A program made the translations under genes and the position numbers. Shown here in pieces: positions 8,881 through 19,900 of a DNA stretch of 64,000 nucleotides (position 1 is the first letter of the stretch; each line of letters starts with the position of its first letter). Where the stretch lies: positions 227,357-291,356 of the forward strand of contig CAUYUJ010001736.1 in assembly GCA_963575745.1 (NCBI GenBank). The letters run 5' to 3'. Origin of the DNA: Prorocentrum cordatum (Eukaryota > Sar > Dinophyceae > Prorocentrales > Prorocentraceae). Under the pieces are notes generated by a model, which searched no databases, was not told the DNA's origin, and saw only the letters and a program-made list of their open reading frames with translations.

Positions 8881-11135
8881 AGAGCTCCCAGGGAGCTCTT
8901 AAATACCTAGCTCCAACGGGGTTTTACATAGCATGTTAGAGCTCAGTGGGAACTCCCTGGGAGCTCTAACATGGTATGTTAGAGCTCCAACGGAGCTCTA
9001 ACATAGCATGTTCGAGTATGTTAGAGCTCCCTGGGAGCTCTAGCATAGCATGTTCCAGCATGTTCGAATATGCTAGAACCCCCAGGGGGCTCTAACATGC
9101 GATATTAGAGTTCCCATGTTAGAGCTCCCTGGGAGCTCTAACATACCGAGCTCCAACGGAGCTTTAACATAGCATGTTAGAGCTCAGTGGGAGCTCCCTG
9201 GGAGCTCTAACATGGTATGTTAGAGCTCCAACGGAGCTCTAACATGGCTTGTTAGAGCTCCAACGGAGCTCTAACATAGCATGTAGTATGTTAGAGCTCC
9301 CTGGGAGCTCTAACATGGTATGTTAGAGCTCCGTGGGAGCTCTAACATGGCTTGTTAGAGCTCCCAGGGAGCTCGAACATAGCATGTTCGAGTATGTTAG
9401 AGCCCCCATGGGAGCCCTATAATGCTAGATTAGAGCTCCCATGTTAGAGCTCCCTTGGAGCTTTAATATACCGAGCTCCAGCGGAGCTTTAACATAGCAT
9501 GTCAGAGCTCAATGGGAGCTCCCTGGGAGTTCTAACATGGTATGTTAGAGCTCCAACGGAGCTCTAACATAGCATGTTCGAGTATGTTAGGGCTCCCTGG
9601 GAGCTCTAACATGGTATGTTAGAGCTCCGCGGGAGCTCTAACATGGCATGTTCGAGCTCCAACGGAGCCCTAACATAGCATGTTCGAGTATGTTAGAGCT
9701 CCCTGGCAGCTCTAGCATGGTATGTTAGAGCTCCGCGGGAGCTCTAACATGGCTCCAACAGCTCTAGCATGTTCGAGTTGTTAGCTAGCTCCCCGGGAGC
9801 TCTAACATGCTTCTTAGAGCCCCCATGTTAGAGCTTCCTGGAGCTCGAAAAACCGAGCTCCAACGGAGCTTAACATAGCATGTTTAGAGCCAGTGGGAGG
9901 CTCCCTGGGAGCTTATACACCATATGGCATGTTTGAGTCGTTGGAGCTTCTAAAGCAAATGGTATGTTTAGAGCTCCAACGGAGCTCCTTACATAGCATG
10001 TTTTCCAGTAAGGTTAGAAGCTCTCCCTGGAGCACTGACATGGTAAATGGTATAGCTCGTGGAGCTCTAACATTGCTTGGTAGACGCCCGAACCGGAGCT
10101 CTAACATGTGGCATGTTCGAGTATGTTTAGAGCTCCCTGGGAGACTTCTAACATGGCATGTTAGAGCTCCCAGGGAGCTCTAACATACTGGAACATGCTA
10201 TGTTAGAGCTCCGTTGGAGCTCTAACAAGCCATGTTAGAGCTTCCGCGGAGCTCTAACATACCATGTTAGAGCTCCCAGGGGGCTCTAACATACTGGAAC
10301 ATGCTATGTTAGAGCTCCGTTGGTGCTCTAACATGCCATGTTAGAGCTCCCACTGAGCTCTAACATACCATGCTAGAGCTCCCAGGGAGCTCCCACTGAG
10401 CTCTAACATGCTATGTTAAAGCTCCGTTGGAGCTCGGTATTTTAGAGCTCCCAGGGAGCTCTAACATGGGAGCTCCCCGAAATAGCATTTTAGGAGCTCC
10501 CTACGGAGCTCTAACAGAACTGGCAACATGCTATTTAGAAGGCCCCGTTGGAGCTCTAACAAGCCATGTTAGAGCTCCCACTGACTCCTTAACATACCAT
10601 GTTAGATCTCCACATGTGAGCTCCTAAAACCTACTGGGGAGCATGCTATTTTTTATGGGTGCTCCGTTGGAGCTCTAACAAGCCATGTTAGAGCTCCCAC
10701 GGAGCTCTAACATACCATGTTAGAGCTCCCAGGGAGCTCTGAAATACTGGAACATGCTATGTTAGAGCTCCCAGGGAGCTCTAACATACCACGATAGAGT
10801 AGAGCTCCGTTAGAGAGCTCTAACAAGCCATGTTAGAGCTCCCACGGAGCTCTAACATACCATGTTAGAGCTGCCAGGGAGCTCCCACTGAGCTCTAACA
10901 TACTATGTTAAAGCTCCGTTGGAGCTCGGTATTTTAGAGCTCCCAGGGAGCTCTAACATGGGAGCTCTAATAGCATGTTAGAGCTCCCTGGGAGCTCTAA
11001 CGTGCTATGTTAGAGCTCCGCTCGCCGCCGCCGCCTCAGAGCTCCCACGGAGCTCTAACATGCGATGTTAGAGCTCCCAGGGAGCTCTAACATAATTTAA
11101 CATACGATCTTAGAGCTCCATTGGAGCTCTAACAT
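8881..11135. repeat. Palindromic GTTAGAGCTCC satellite, block 4
   Basis: A further 2.25 kb of the same alternating palindromes. Some sub-regions show a larger period of about 230 bp (repeated phrase CCGAGCTCCAACGGAGCTTT at about 9148, 9472 and 9855). A GCC-triplet island interrupts it at about 11022. Confidence 0.95.
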
Positions 11136-11279
11136 ACGATCGGATTCTCGGGCCCTGGCTGTCGACTCCCGTCGGGAGGGCCGAGTGGTCGAGGGGCCTC
11201 CCGACGGAGGGCCCTCGCAGATGATTCATCGTGCGGCGCCCCCCGACGGTCCGACGGTCTCCCCCGTGGCCGGTGGCCC

Positions 11280-12101
11280 ATGGCCCGTGACCCGTCGTCG
11301 TCGTCACCGTCCGTCGGCGTCGCTGCCTCAGCCTCAGCCGTCTGCAGTGCGAAGGTCCAGTGTTTCGGCTGTACTCCTCCTCAGCCCGAGCAGGCGACCC
11401 CCCCCCCCTCCTCGGACTCAGGCGTCGACGCGGCGTCGACGCTCGCCGCGATGGCCGCGATGGCAGCATCTGGGCCGTCGACGACGATTCACGTCCAGCT
11501 CCAGCTTCGCGTGACCATCAATGGAGATGGAGTCGCGGTGGGCGGTGTGACCATCAACAATGGAGATGGAGTCGTGGCGGGCGGCGGCGGCGACGACCAG
11601 CGCGCCCCGGGGGCCGCCGCCGTGTTCCAGCATGCGGTTCATGTGCCAGCTGCTGGTGGTGGTGGCGCAGGGGCCGCACTCCCACTCCCACCCCCAGCAC
11701 TTCCTGTCGATGCCGCTGGGCAGCCTCCCCCTGTCGCTGCGCAGCCTGGGCAGCCTGGGCTGCCTCCGCCGGCGCCAGCGGGGCAAGCCTTGGAGTTGCC
11801 CGAGGGGTCTGAGGCCAACGACTTCGGCTGGCCAGCCACTGCGCCGTGGATCGCACCGCACTTCCGCCGGATCTTGCCCCTCGCGGCTGGCGCGCTCGGG
11901 TACCACAGCAGCCGCGTGATGGCCCGCTATCGCAGCGTTGACATCTGCACCGTATGCGGCGGCTTCTCTGAGCGTGTATGTTCCAGGAAGCTCTGCGCGG
12001 CCTGTTCAGGGATCCGCAGTGATCACTATGGCAGGCGCAACCTTCTTCACTTGCGCGTCGGCCACCACCCCAAAACTAACCGCGATTTTGCGGGCTGCTA
12101 G
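11280..12101 (+). pseudogene. LINE 3'-terminal remnant with zinc knuckle (probable)
   Basis: A 273-residue frame whose first 170 residues are low-complexity Ala/Pro/Gly. Only the last 90 look like real protein. They contain a cysteine cluster (C-T-V-C-G-G-F, then C-S-R-K-L-C-A-A-C-S-G) followed by N-L-L-H-L-R-V-G-H-H-P. The end of the LINE at 36-42 kb has a parallel module (C-R-T-C-G-F-Y..L-A-K-P-C at about 42150-42215). The C-x2-C-G..C-x-G..L-x2-G-x-H-P layout recurs at the 3' end of dinoflagellate LINE ORF2s as I recall them. No RT precedes it, so it is read as a 5'-truncated copy. A small free-standing zinc-finger gene is the alternative. Confidence 0.45.
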
Positions 12102-12179
12102 CGTGGTGAGGGCCCGCCACGCGCCGCGCGTTGGAGTAGATGGGGGGAGGAGAGGTGGGGGGAGATGGGGGCGAGGCGA

Positions 12180-12636
12180 TATGATCAGAAATTTTGACGA
12201 CCGTGACGACGACCGTGACGACGACGACGACGCGACGACGACCCGACCCGACTCGCCCTTAATCCTTAGGCCTCATCTGCATTCTGTGCCCTGCAGGACG
12301 CCGCCCCCGCGGCTGCTTCCCACGGTCCGTCGGCCCGATGCCACGCGCGCGCTCGATGCGAGGCCGCGTGGGCTGCAGCATGCGCGCCGTCTCATCCCCC
12401 GCCCCGCAGCGCGCGCCCCCCCCCCCCCACTGGCACCACTGGACGTTTGCGCAAGTGTCGGGCTTATGCCGATCGGATCAACGCCCCATGGCTCCAGGCC
12501 CCCCCAGGGCTCCCCCCCCCCGACTACATGAATTATCCGACGCTGTCCGCCGCGAGGGCGGGGGGGGAGGGGGGGCGCGCTGTAGCTGTTCTCTGTTCTA
12601 TCGGCTAGCGCAGTCAGTCGAAACCTTCGGCCTGGC
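12180..12636. other. No gene; GAC triplets and C-rich sequence
   Basis: GACGAC runs at about 12196-12245, then a Pro/Arg-coding C-rich stretch with poly-C tracts. Nothing recognisable. Confidence 0.5.
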
Positions 12637-12833
12637 AACGAATCTCGAAAGCATAACAGATTTATGGGGTTCTGGATCTACTAGGACTCAAAAAATGAGT
12701 GTGTTGAAGATTGGGATCTCCTCTTGACGCCCTGAGGGGCGAGGAATTTCTGGCAATCTCTCTTGAGGCCCTGTGGGGAGATAGAATTTCTGGGATCTCC
12801 TCTTGAGGCCCTTAGGGTAGTTAGAATTTCTTG
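12637..12833 (+). repeat. Dispersed segment, copy 2 (partner 8262-8456)
   Basis: Second copy of the segment that follows the zinc-finger gene at 8.26 kb. Here it stands without the gene and lies about 350 bp upstream of the methyltransferase-like gene. Confidence 0.9.
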
Positions 12834-13179
12834 GTGCCGTTGGGGTCTTGCAAAATCTCTGGGCCCACCCATCAAGAGCTGGTAGGCCATCTGGGGAGAA
12901 CTCGACAGGCTCTTGGCGCCCTCGCTCGCTGAAAATGCATTAATCTTCGCATTGCTTCGAGGGAATGGGCGACTTCCGACATCCGTGAGTTCGTCTAGAA
13001 TTGGTTGCGGCTATTTTCGCTCTGCTTCCTATCCGCCCTCTGGACGTTCCATCGGCTACAACGGCCCCTGTTCTTCCATCATTGCCCAATTCCATTCCCA
13101 CCACGGCTCCAGCCCGACCTGCAACAGGCGCGCGAGGTGGAACGGCCAGCCCGCAGCTGAACCAGCCCGCCTGAGCGCG

Positions 13180-16100
13180 ATGAGCGGCTTCGCGGCGCAG
13201 CCGTTCAAGGACTTCTGGGCCGACAAGGTTTCCCCCCTCATCGAGACTGACTTCAAACGGCTTCTCAAGACCATTCCGAAGCGCGTCGCCGAGAGGGCCG
13301 AGAAGCCGAAGAGGGAGAAGCCAGACAAGTCGCAGGAGGACCAGTCGAAGAAGATCTCGAAGAAGGACAGCAAGGAGAGAACTCCATTGCAGGAGAAGCT
13401 CGCCAGGATCATCGAAGAGTGTAACGAGAAGGGCGAGCGCAGGAATGCCTATCTGAACCTGGCGTATACGGCGCCCATCGACAACAGTTTCCTGGAGGAG
13501 AATATCACGGTGGGCAAGGTGGAGAACGTGGCTGCGGACATGTTCATGTCGAACGTGCCGACGGACGACGCGGCTGAAACAGCGAACGACTCTCTTGAGG
13601 GCGCTGGCGACGTCGAGTGCACAGCCCAGGGTAACCCACAGCGGCGCATCGTGGAGACGCTAAGCCAGGTCAAGGGTGGCAGGCGTTGGAACATCCCGAA
13701 GCAGGTTGAGAAAGGGTTCGAGATCCCCATCATGATCACCAACGTGAACCAGACCGCTGTGCCCGAGATCGGCAAGTTCAAGCGTTTGGGCAGTGACGTC
13801 GTGGTCAACGCTGTCTGGCTGGCCTACTACTGGGCGAAAGAGGAAGGCAACAGGCAGGCCGTAGAAGCGGTGGAGGACTTGATTCTGGATTGGCCCTTCG
13901 ATTTCGCGCTGATCCCGGGGCGCGCGGCTGAGGAGGTCGAGGAGAACAAGTTCAAGTGGTCTGTCAACCAGAGAGCCCGCCACGAGCGCCTGCGCGATTT
14001 CCTCGGGGTCGAGAACCAGAACCTCATGCGCATCGTGGCACGTGCGGCGGACATCTTGAAGAGCGGCGGGCCAGGTGGCGGGAACCCCTCGGCAGAGAAG
14101 GCAGGCGTGGTTGGAGAAAAACATAAAGTGGGGACTTATGCACTGCCCCAGCCTGAGGACCGTCAAGACGCACATGATCAACTGGCTCGCTCTCGAAAAG
14201 TGCCCGGGGGCATTGCTGCTTTTGGATGCCGCCGTGAACCGTTGGGGGCGAGACAATCTGCTGGACAGGCCCACACAGCTTGGGACGATCATCGCGAAGA
14301 CGGACGCTACCTCGCTGGGGCTACGTCTTGGTAAGCCTGTACACGCGGATGTGGCGGAAGAGCGTGAAGGACGAAGGGCCCGTGCAGCGCCTCCACCATC
14401 GGCCAGGCAGTGGCCGAGATCTTGTGGGCGAAGAAGTACGTGGCGAACTGTCCGGAACAGTGCCCAGACTTGTTCAAAGGGAGCACTGGCTGCAACAGCA
14501 CTGAAACAACAGACGCACAGGAGAACGCCGCCGAGAGAAAAGTCCTGGTCATGGCGAGGCAATACCTCGACTCGCCGCTCAAGTTCTTCGAGAAGACTGA
14601 GGGGCCTGACAAGGACCCGACCTGGGTGCAGTCACTGCCGACCGAGGCGCTGCGCCTGGCGATGAGACACGTCCTCGAAATAGGCCAGGAATTCTACAAG
14701 CAGGAGGTCCCTGGCGCCCTCACCCAGCCGTACGCCGAGCGCTACAACATGGACAAGTTCCACAGGAGCGTGCGAGTGAACAAGAGGTTCTTCGAGAAGT
14801 TCCAGATCGCGCACGACTCCCTCGTGGGAATGCCCCAGGAACCGTCGGAGGAAAAGCCTGCAGACAGCGACACGGCCGGTGCTGCAACAGCGGGCGGCGC
14901 TGGAACAGCGGAGGCGGCCTCCGAGGACAAGAAGAAGATCGACGTCTCCCCGAGCGACGTGAATAACTTCAAGGCGCTGTGCGAGCAGCAGTGCTCTACC
15001 GTGCTGGATGCGCGGGTCGTCATGATCACGGCGGAGGGCAGCGCCATGGATATCAACGTTTCGGTTACTAAGACACGCCTATGCCAGAACCTCACAGAGA
15101 ATGCATCAGTGATGGGCTTCTACGATGTCAAGAATGCGAAGTTGTGCTGCGTCTTCGAGGGGCAAGGCCTCGCGCGCCGTGAGCCCGCGCTGGACGAGCA
15201 GGATTTCATACGCTACCTGAAGTCCCTGGAACCGCTGATGGTCGGTGGACGGGACGTGCTGTGGGTGCTGACGGGCCGCCGCGCGCAGTCGAACCCCCCG
15301 AAGATCCAGAAGATCCTCGCCGCAAACAAGTTCCGCACGGTCACATACCACCTCGCCTACAACACGAAGCAGATGCAGCAGTACGGCCACTTCCGGAGGC
15401 AGCGAGGCCTGGCGAACTCGCGCTCGCACGAGGTCATGTTGCTCTGCTACAAGGGGAGGAAGCCGAAGCAAATGGCCAAGATCAGGCAGTTCGTGGACGC
15501 GGGCAGCCCCCTCTTCAACGAAGTGGTGAGGAACGTGCCTGTGTTGCCGCAGAAGAGCCACGCCCTCGTGCCCAAGCAGGTTCGGGGGGCCAGCTTGGCC
15601 AGCATGGTCGGCCAGTGCGTCGCCGAGGTGGAGGCCGAGGAGCGAGAGAAGCTGGGGTACTGCCGCCCTCTCCAGGAGGACGAGGGCGCTGATTGTGGCG
15701 CCGAGGCGCGCGACGAAGCTGCCCCAGCCGTCCGCCCCGAGAAGGCCATCGTGACTGCGGCCGTGAAGAAGCGGAAACTCTACCGCCAGCTCACGGGAAC
15801 GGAGGTGCCGTGGTTCCCGCACGACAACGACATCGAGCTCCTCAAGGAGCTCTGCCACGAGGCGGGGAAGCCCAGGTGGGTGCACTTCGGCACGCCTGCG
15901 GGCGGCGCAGGCATGCACGGCTGCATCGAGAGCGGGCGCAGTGCGTTGGCCTTGACTTTCGACGACCACCACGCGAAGGTGCTCAAGCCGTTTCTCGTGG
16001 AGCGCGCCGTCGCGGCCATGCTCGGGAGCAGCACCATGGCGTTCGTGAGCGAGGACCTGCTTACACGCTCTGTGCAGTTGCGCCTGACAAAGGAGGACCC

Positions 16101-16320
16101 GAAGGAGGACCCGAAGGATGGGAAGAAGGACGACAACAAGAAGGAGGGCAAGAAGGATGACAAGAAGAAGGACAATAAGGATAATACGAAGAAGGACAAG
16201 AAGGATGAACAGAATAATGGTAAGAAGGGTAAGAAGCGCGACGCCGGCGCGTCCTCGACCTCAGACTCCTCGTCCACAGACGACTCCTCGGCCTCGCAGA
16301 AGAAGCCGAAGACAGGCTGA
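13180..16320 (+). CDS. Methyltransferase-like dinoflagellate protein with Lys/Asp tail; frame-broken at 14.09-14.4 kb
   Basis: Coding sequence starts at MSGFAAQPF (ATG 13180) and ends at TGA 16320, about 1,040 residues. Residues 40-75 are Lys/Glu-rich. The frame steps by one base three times within 320 bp, near 14090, 14310 and 14375, each near a short G/C run. Protein-like sequence continues across every step (W-L-E-K-N-I-K-W-G, then Y-V-L-V-S-L-Y, then I-G-Q-A-V-A-E-I-L-W-A-K-K), so one gene is meant. A middle domain (about 15190-15560) has V-L-W-V-L-T-G-R and V-M-L-L-C-Y-K-G-R. A second (about 15790-16075) has P-W-F-P-H-D-N-D and the glycine turn F-G-T-P-A-G-G-A-G at 15886. That resembles a SAM-binding loop, but no DPPW or other diagnostic catalytic motif is present. 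The tail is a run of K-K-D repeats. From memory the family is multi-copy in dinoflagellates; its function is unproven. The next gene on the same strand begins within 500-640 bp. Confidence 0.7.
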
Positions 16321-16802
16321 AACAGAGCACAGGCTTGAGCACAGGCTGCAACATAATCCGACAGCTCCGACGCAGGAGCCAGCCCGCACGCTCCTGTTCC
16401 CGTGGAGCTGCCACTTGTTTGATTTTGGGCTGCAACAGTCGCGCGCTGGCGGCGTCGCCTCCGTTGTCCGTCGCACTTGGCCCGCGGCGCAGGCAAGGCG
16501 CAGAGTCAGGATGCTTGCATTTCCAAAGGGTACCCTTGTTGCATCCTACGCTTTCCGTTCCGAAGCTGGGGGGCTGGATAAACAACAGATGCCATGCCGC
16601 CAAGGCCTATGCATCCTTACGGCGCTCTGTAGGGGCGGGCCAGGATGGGGGTGCAGCAGGGCAGGGAAGACGCGGGAAGCAACGCTCCGAGGAGCGGCCG
16701 CAGGGGGGGGGGGGGGGACGGAGGAGGGGCCCGCAGGCGTCTCGGTTCACTGAAACTTAGCGGGCCCGCAGGGACGACACTGCCGTCAGCGGGCCTCCGC
16801 GG
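16321..16802. other. Intergenic spacer
   Basis: About 480 bases between the two large genes. It holds three GCTGCAACA words (16343, 16429 and a degenerate one) and a run of 13 G at about 16706. No ORF is convincing. Confidence 0.5.
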
Positions 16803-16956
16803 CGATGGCTGCCTCGCAGGAACAAGGCTCTCTTCTATAAGTGGGGCCGTTACCTGCAGGGTGACGGGTCGAACAACGACAAGATCAACGAGAAGCTGAG
16901 GGATACCTGCAGCAATAGCATGGCCAGGGTGGCAAAAAGGGGCCCCGACCGCAAAA

Positions 16957-19900
16957 GTGACGCTGGAGAAGGCAACGAAGAACAAATGTGTGTTGACGTG
17001 GCCAAAGCCGGTTTCGCATGACACCTGCACGCGGCTCCTCAAGATTGCGCTGGGCGCCAACTGGAAACACTATGTGAGCAAGCCTGCGGGGGTGCCAGGG
17101 CGCGCGAAATGGGCTGGAACAGCTAACGCTGCAGAAGATGAGCCAGCTGTCGCCGAGGGCCACGGTGTCGCAGGAGAAACCCTAGAGGACGCGCTGGGGA
17201 AGGTGCTCGTTCCCGCCGCGGACGGGGTATCGGAGCCTACGCCGCCGGCAGCTGCTCGTCGCGGGTCTGCTGGTCCGAGAGCGGTGTCCCACGACGAGGG
17301 TCGCATGAATCTACTTGCACTGAAGTTCGACGCGGTCGGGCACGCGTACGAAAACAAACAGAATGGCAAGTGCGAGGTCCTGCCGCTCGAGTACGACGTG
17401 CAGCGGGAAGGAGGGGAGCTCGGTCAGGGCTCTTTCGGCAAGGTCTACTTGGGCACGCGACGGGGCGACAAGACTGGCCTTGCGATCAAGATGCTGCGGG
17501 GCGACCCCAGCGATGCGCAGAAGGGGTTCAATGCGGATGCCGTCGGAGGGGCTCTGGATGAGGTCATGCGCCGCGGTGCTGTGGGCACGCACCCGCGTCT
17601 CGTTCGCTTACTCGACGTGGGCCTTTTTCAGGAAGTTGCGCCCAGGAGCTGCAACAGTCCCGAAGAAAGCACACCGAGAACTGCAACAGTCAGTACCAAG
17701 GATGGATTGAAAATGGACGGAGCACATCGGCCTCGCGCACGAGTTGTTCGAGATCGATGTCCGCCAATTCCTCGGGAAGTCCTCCTTCGCGCAGACAGGG
17801 ATGCGCCACGTCCTGAACAGCGTTCTCGAAGGGCTCCAGTGCATGCACGACAGTGGCCTCATTCACTGCGACATCAAGCCCGCGAACATCCTGATGCGAG
17901 GATCGCCGCAGACGCGCGGCTGCTTCGAGAAGCAGGCGCTTGTATCACGTGAGCTTGGCGAATGGGATCCCGTCGCGCCGTGCCCAAAAAGCAAGCTGCA
18001 GTTCGACTGGCAGGTCCCGAGTTCCTTCGAGGCGCTCGTCGTCGACGTCGTCGTCGCCGTCGTCGTCGCCGTCGTCGTCGTCGTCCTCCTCCTCCTCGTC
18101 CTCCTCGTCCTCGTCGTCCTTGTCGTCCTCGCCGTCCTCGTCGTCCTCGTCGTCCTCGTCGTCGTCCTCCTCGTCCTCGTCGTCGTCGTCCTCGTTGTCC
18201 TCATCATCCTCGTCATCCTCGTCGTCCTCGTCGTCGTCCTCCTCGTCCTCGTCGTCGTCGTCCTCGTCGTCCTCGTCATCGTCGTCATGCTCGTCATCCT
18301 CGTCGTCGTTGTCGTCATCCTCGTCATCGTCGTCGTTCCTTCGACTAAGATCCCGAGTGGTCAGGGCTCACATGGAGCTCTAACATGCCATGTTAGAGCT
18401 CCATGGAGCTCCCTGGGAGCTCTAACATGGTATCACGTGCCATGTTAGAGCTCCCAGGGAGCTCTAACATGGCATGTTAGAGCTCCCTGGGAGCTCTAAC
18501 ATGCTATGTTAGAGCTCTCCTCTCCTCCATCCGCCCCTCACCGCAGGTGGTGCTCGGCGACCTCGGCTGTGTGGAGATGGCGGATCCCCGCGGCAGGTTG
18601 AAGAGGAACTGCGCTACAGCCCGACCTGCGATGACCTCGGAGTATGCACGCCCGCTTACAGAGCGGTAGACGTTTTCTTTGGGAACCAGCGCTACTCAGA
18701 GGACCTGGACATGTGGTCCATCGGGTGCCTGATGGGGGAGTTGCACACGCGCAAGGTGTTGTTCCAACCGCCAGCAGGGAGGTCTTGGGGATCCCAGGCA
18801 AGGAGCCAGGGTCGGGAGACTTCTACAATTACGAGGACCAGGAACCCGCCCCGTGGCTGGACAACCTGCCTTTCTTTGAGAAGCGGTTCAAGCGGTCGGG
18901 CGAGGATCGGCTAAGGGCTGAAACAGCGAAGGCACTCGACGGCCGAGGACGCTGGCCCGTTGACGAACTTGCAGACTGCCCCCCAGACTTGTTGAAGGCC
19001 GCCGAGAGCTGCCTGCTTTGGCACCCTGGCGCCAGAGCGACAATCAGTCGTCTAAGGGCTCGTCGCTTCCTGCAGCCGGCTGGCGCCCAGCTCGACGCGC
19101 GCATCTCCATGGCGCCGGGGATAAACGGCGCGGGCAGGATAGCGGAGGCGGAGCTGGACCCAGACTTGCTCCGCTTCTTGCAGAGAGACCCGTGCTGGCA
19201 GAACTTGGCCGAGGAGCGCCTGGACACGGGAGCAACCGTCTCCAAATGCGTCCGAGGCGACGAGGCGGCAAAGGGCTTGAAAACAGAGGTCGCAGGCATC
19301 GTGGACGACGAAAGCCCCCCGAAGTGCCGCAGCCTCAACAAGGGCGGGAATTTGCAGATCACCCCCTCGCCCCACACGGCCGCCTTCGTGCGAGCGCTGC
19401 GGAAGAAGATGCGCCCGCGGCTGCAACAGCTGGGAGACAAAATGCGCGAGGCTTTCAAAGCCGACGGCATGCCACCTGCCATCGCCGAGCAGAACGGAAA
19501 GCCCATCATGACAGAGCACTTCGCCGACAACGCGTTCGCGTACGCATCGATCCAGCTCATGCAACCAGGCGCACGGGACGATGGTTGGCACACAGATGGC
19601 GGATGCTCCTTGTTGCACGCGGCCGCGGCGATTTTCGGGGCGCGCTCCGTGCAAGTGAGGATCCCAGGGGTCCTGGGAGCACATGATGGGGCGTCGCCCT
19701 CGAGCACAGCCTCTTGCGGAAGGGTCGTCACCCTCGAGCAAAAGCCTGGGTCCTTCTACATGGGCACCCTGTCCTCCCTCGAGCACAACGTGCACCGCCA
19801 CGCCTCCGCGGACTGCCGGGGCTGTTTCGCGACCCACCACGAGCTGCAACAGCGCGTAGACGACAGCAGGCTGCAGATCGCCGTCATGATCCGCTCCGAC

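Noticed and set aside
2361-11135. CRISPR-like array of spaced palindromic repeats
   Set aside because: Spacers are themselves part of the palindrome and not unique, the context is eukaryotic, and there are no cas genes.
15106-15972. 288-codon reverse frame opposite the methyltransferase-like gene
   Set aside because: Shadow of strongly GC-biased codons on the + strand; no motif of its own.
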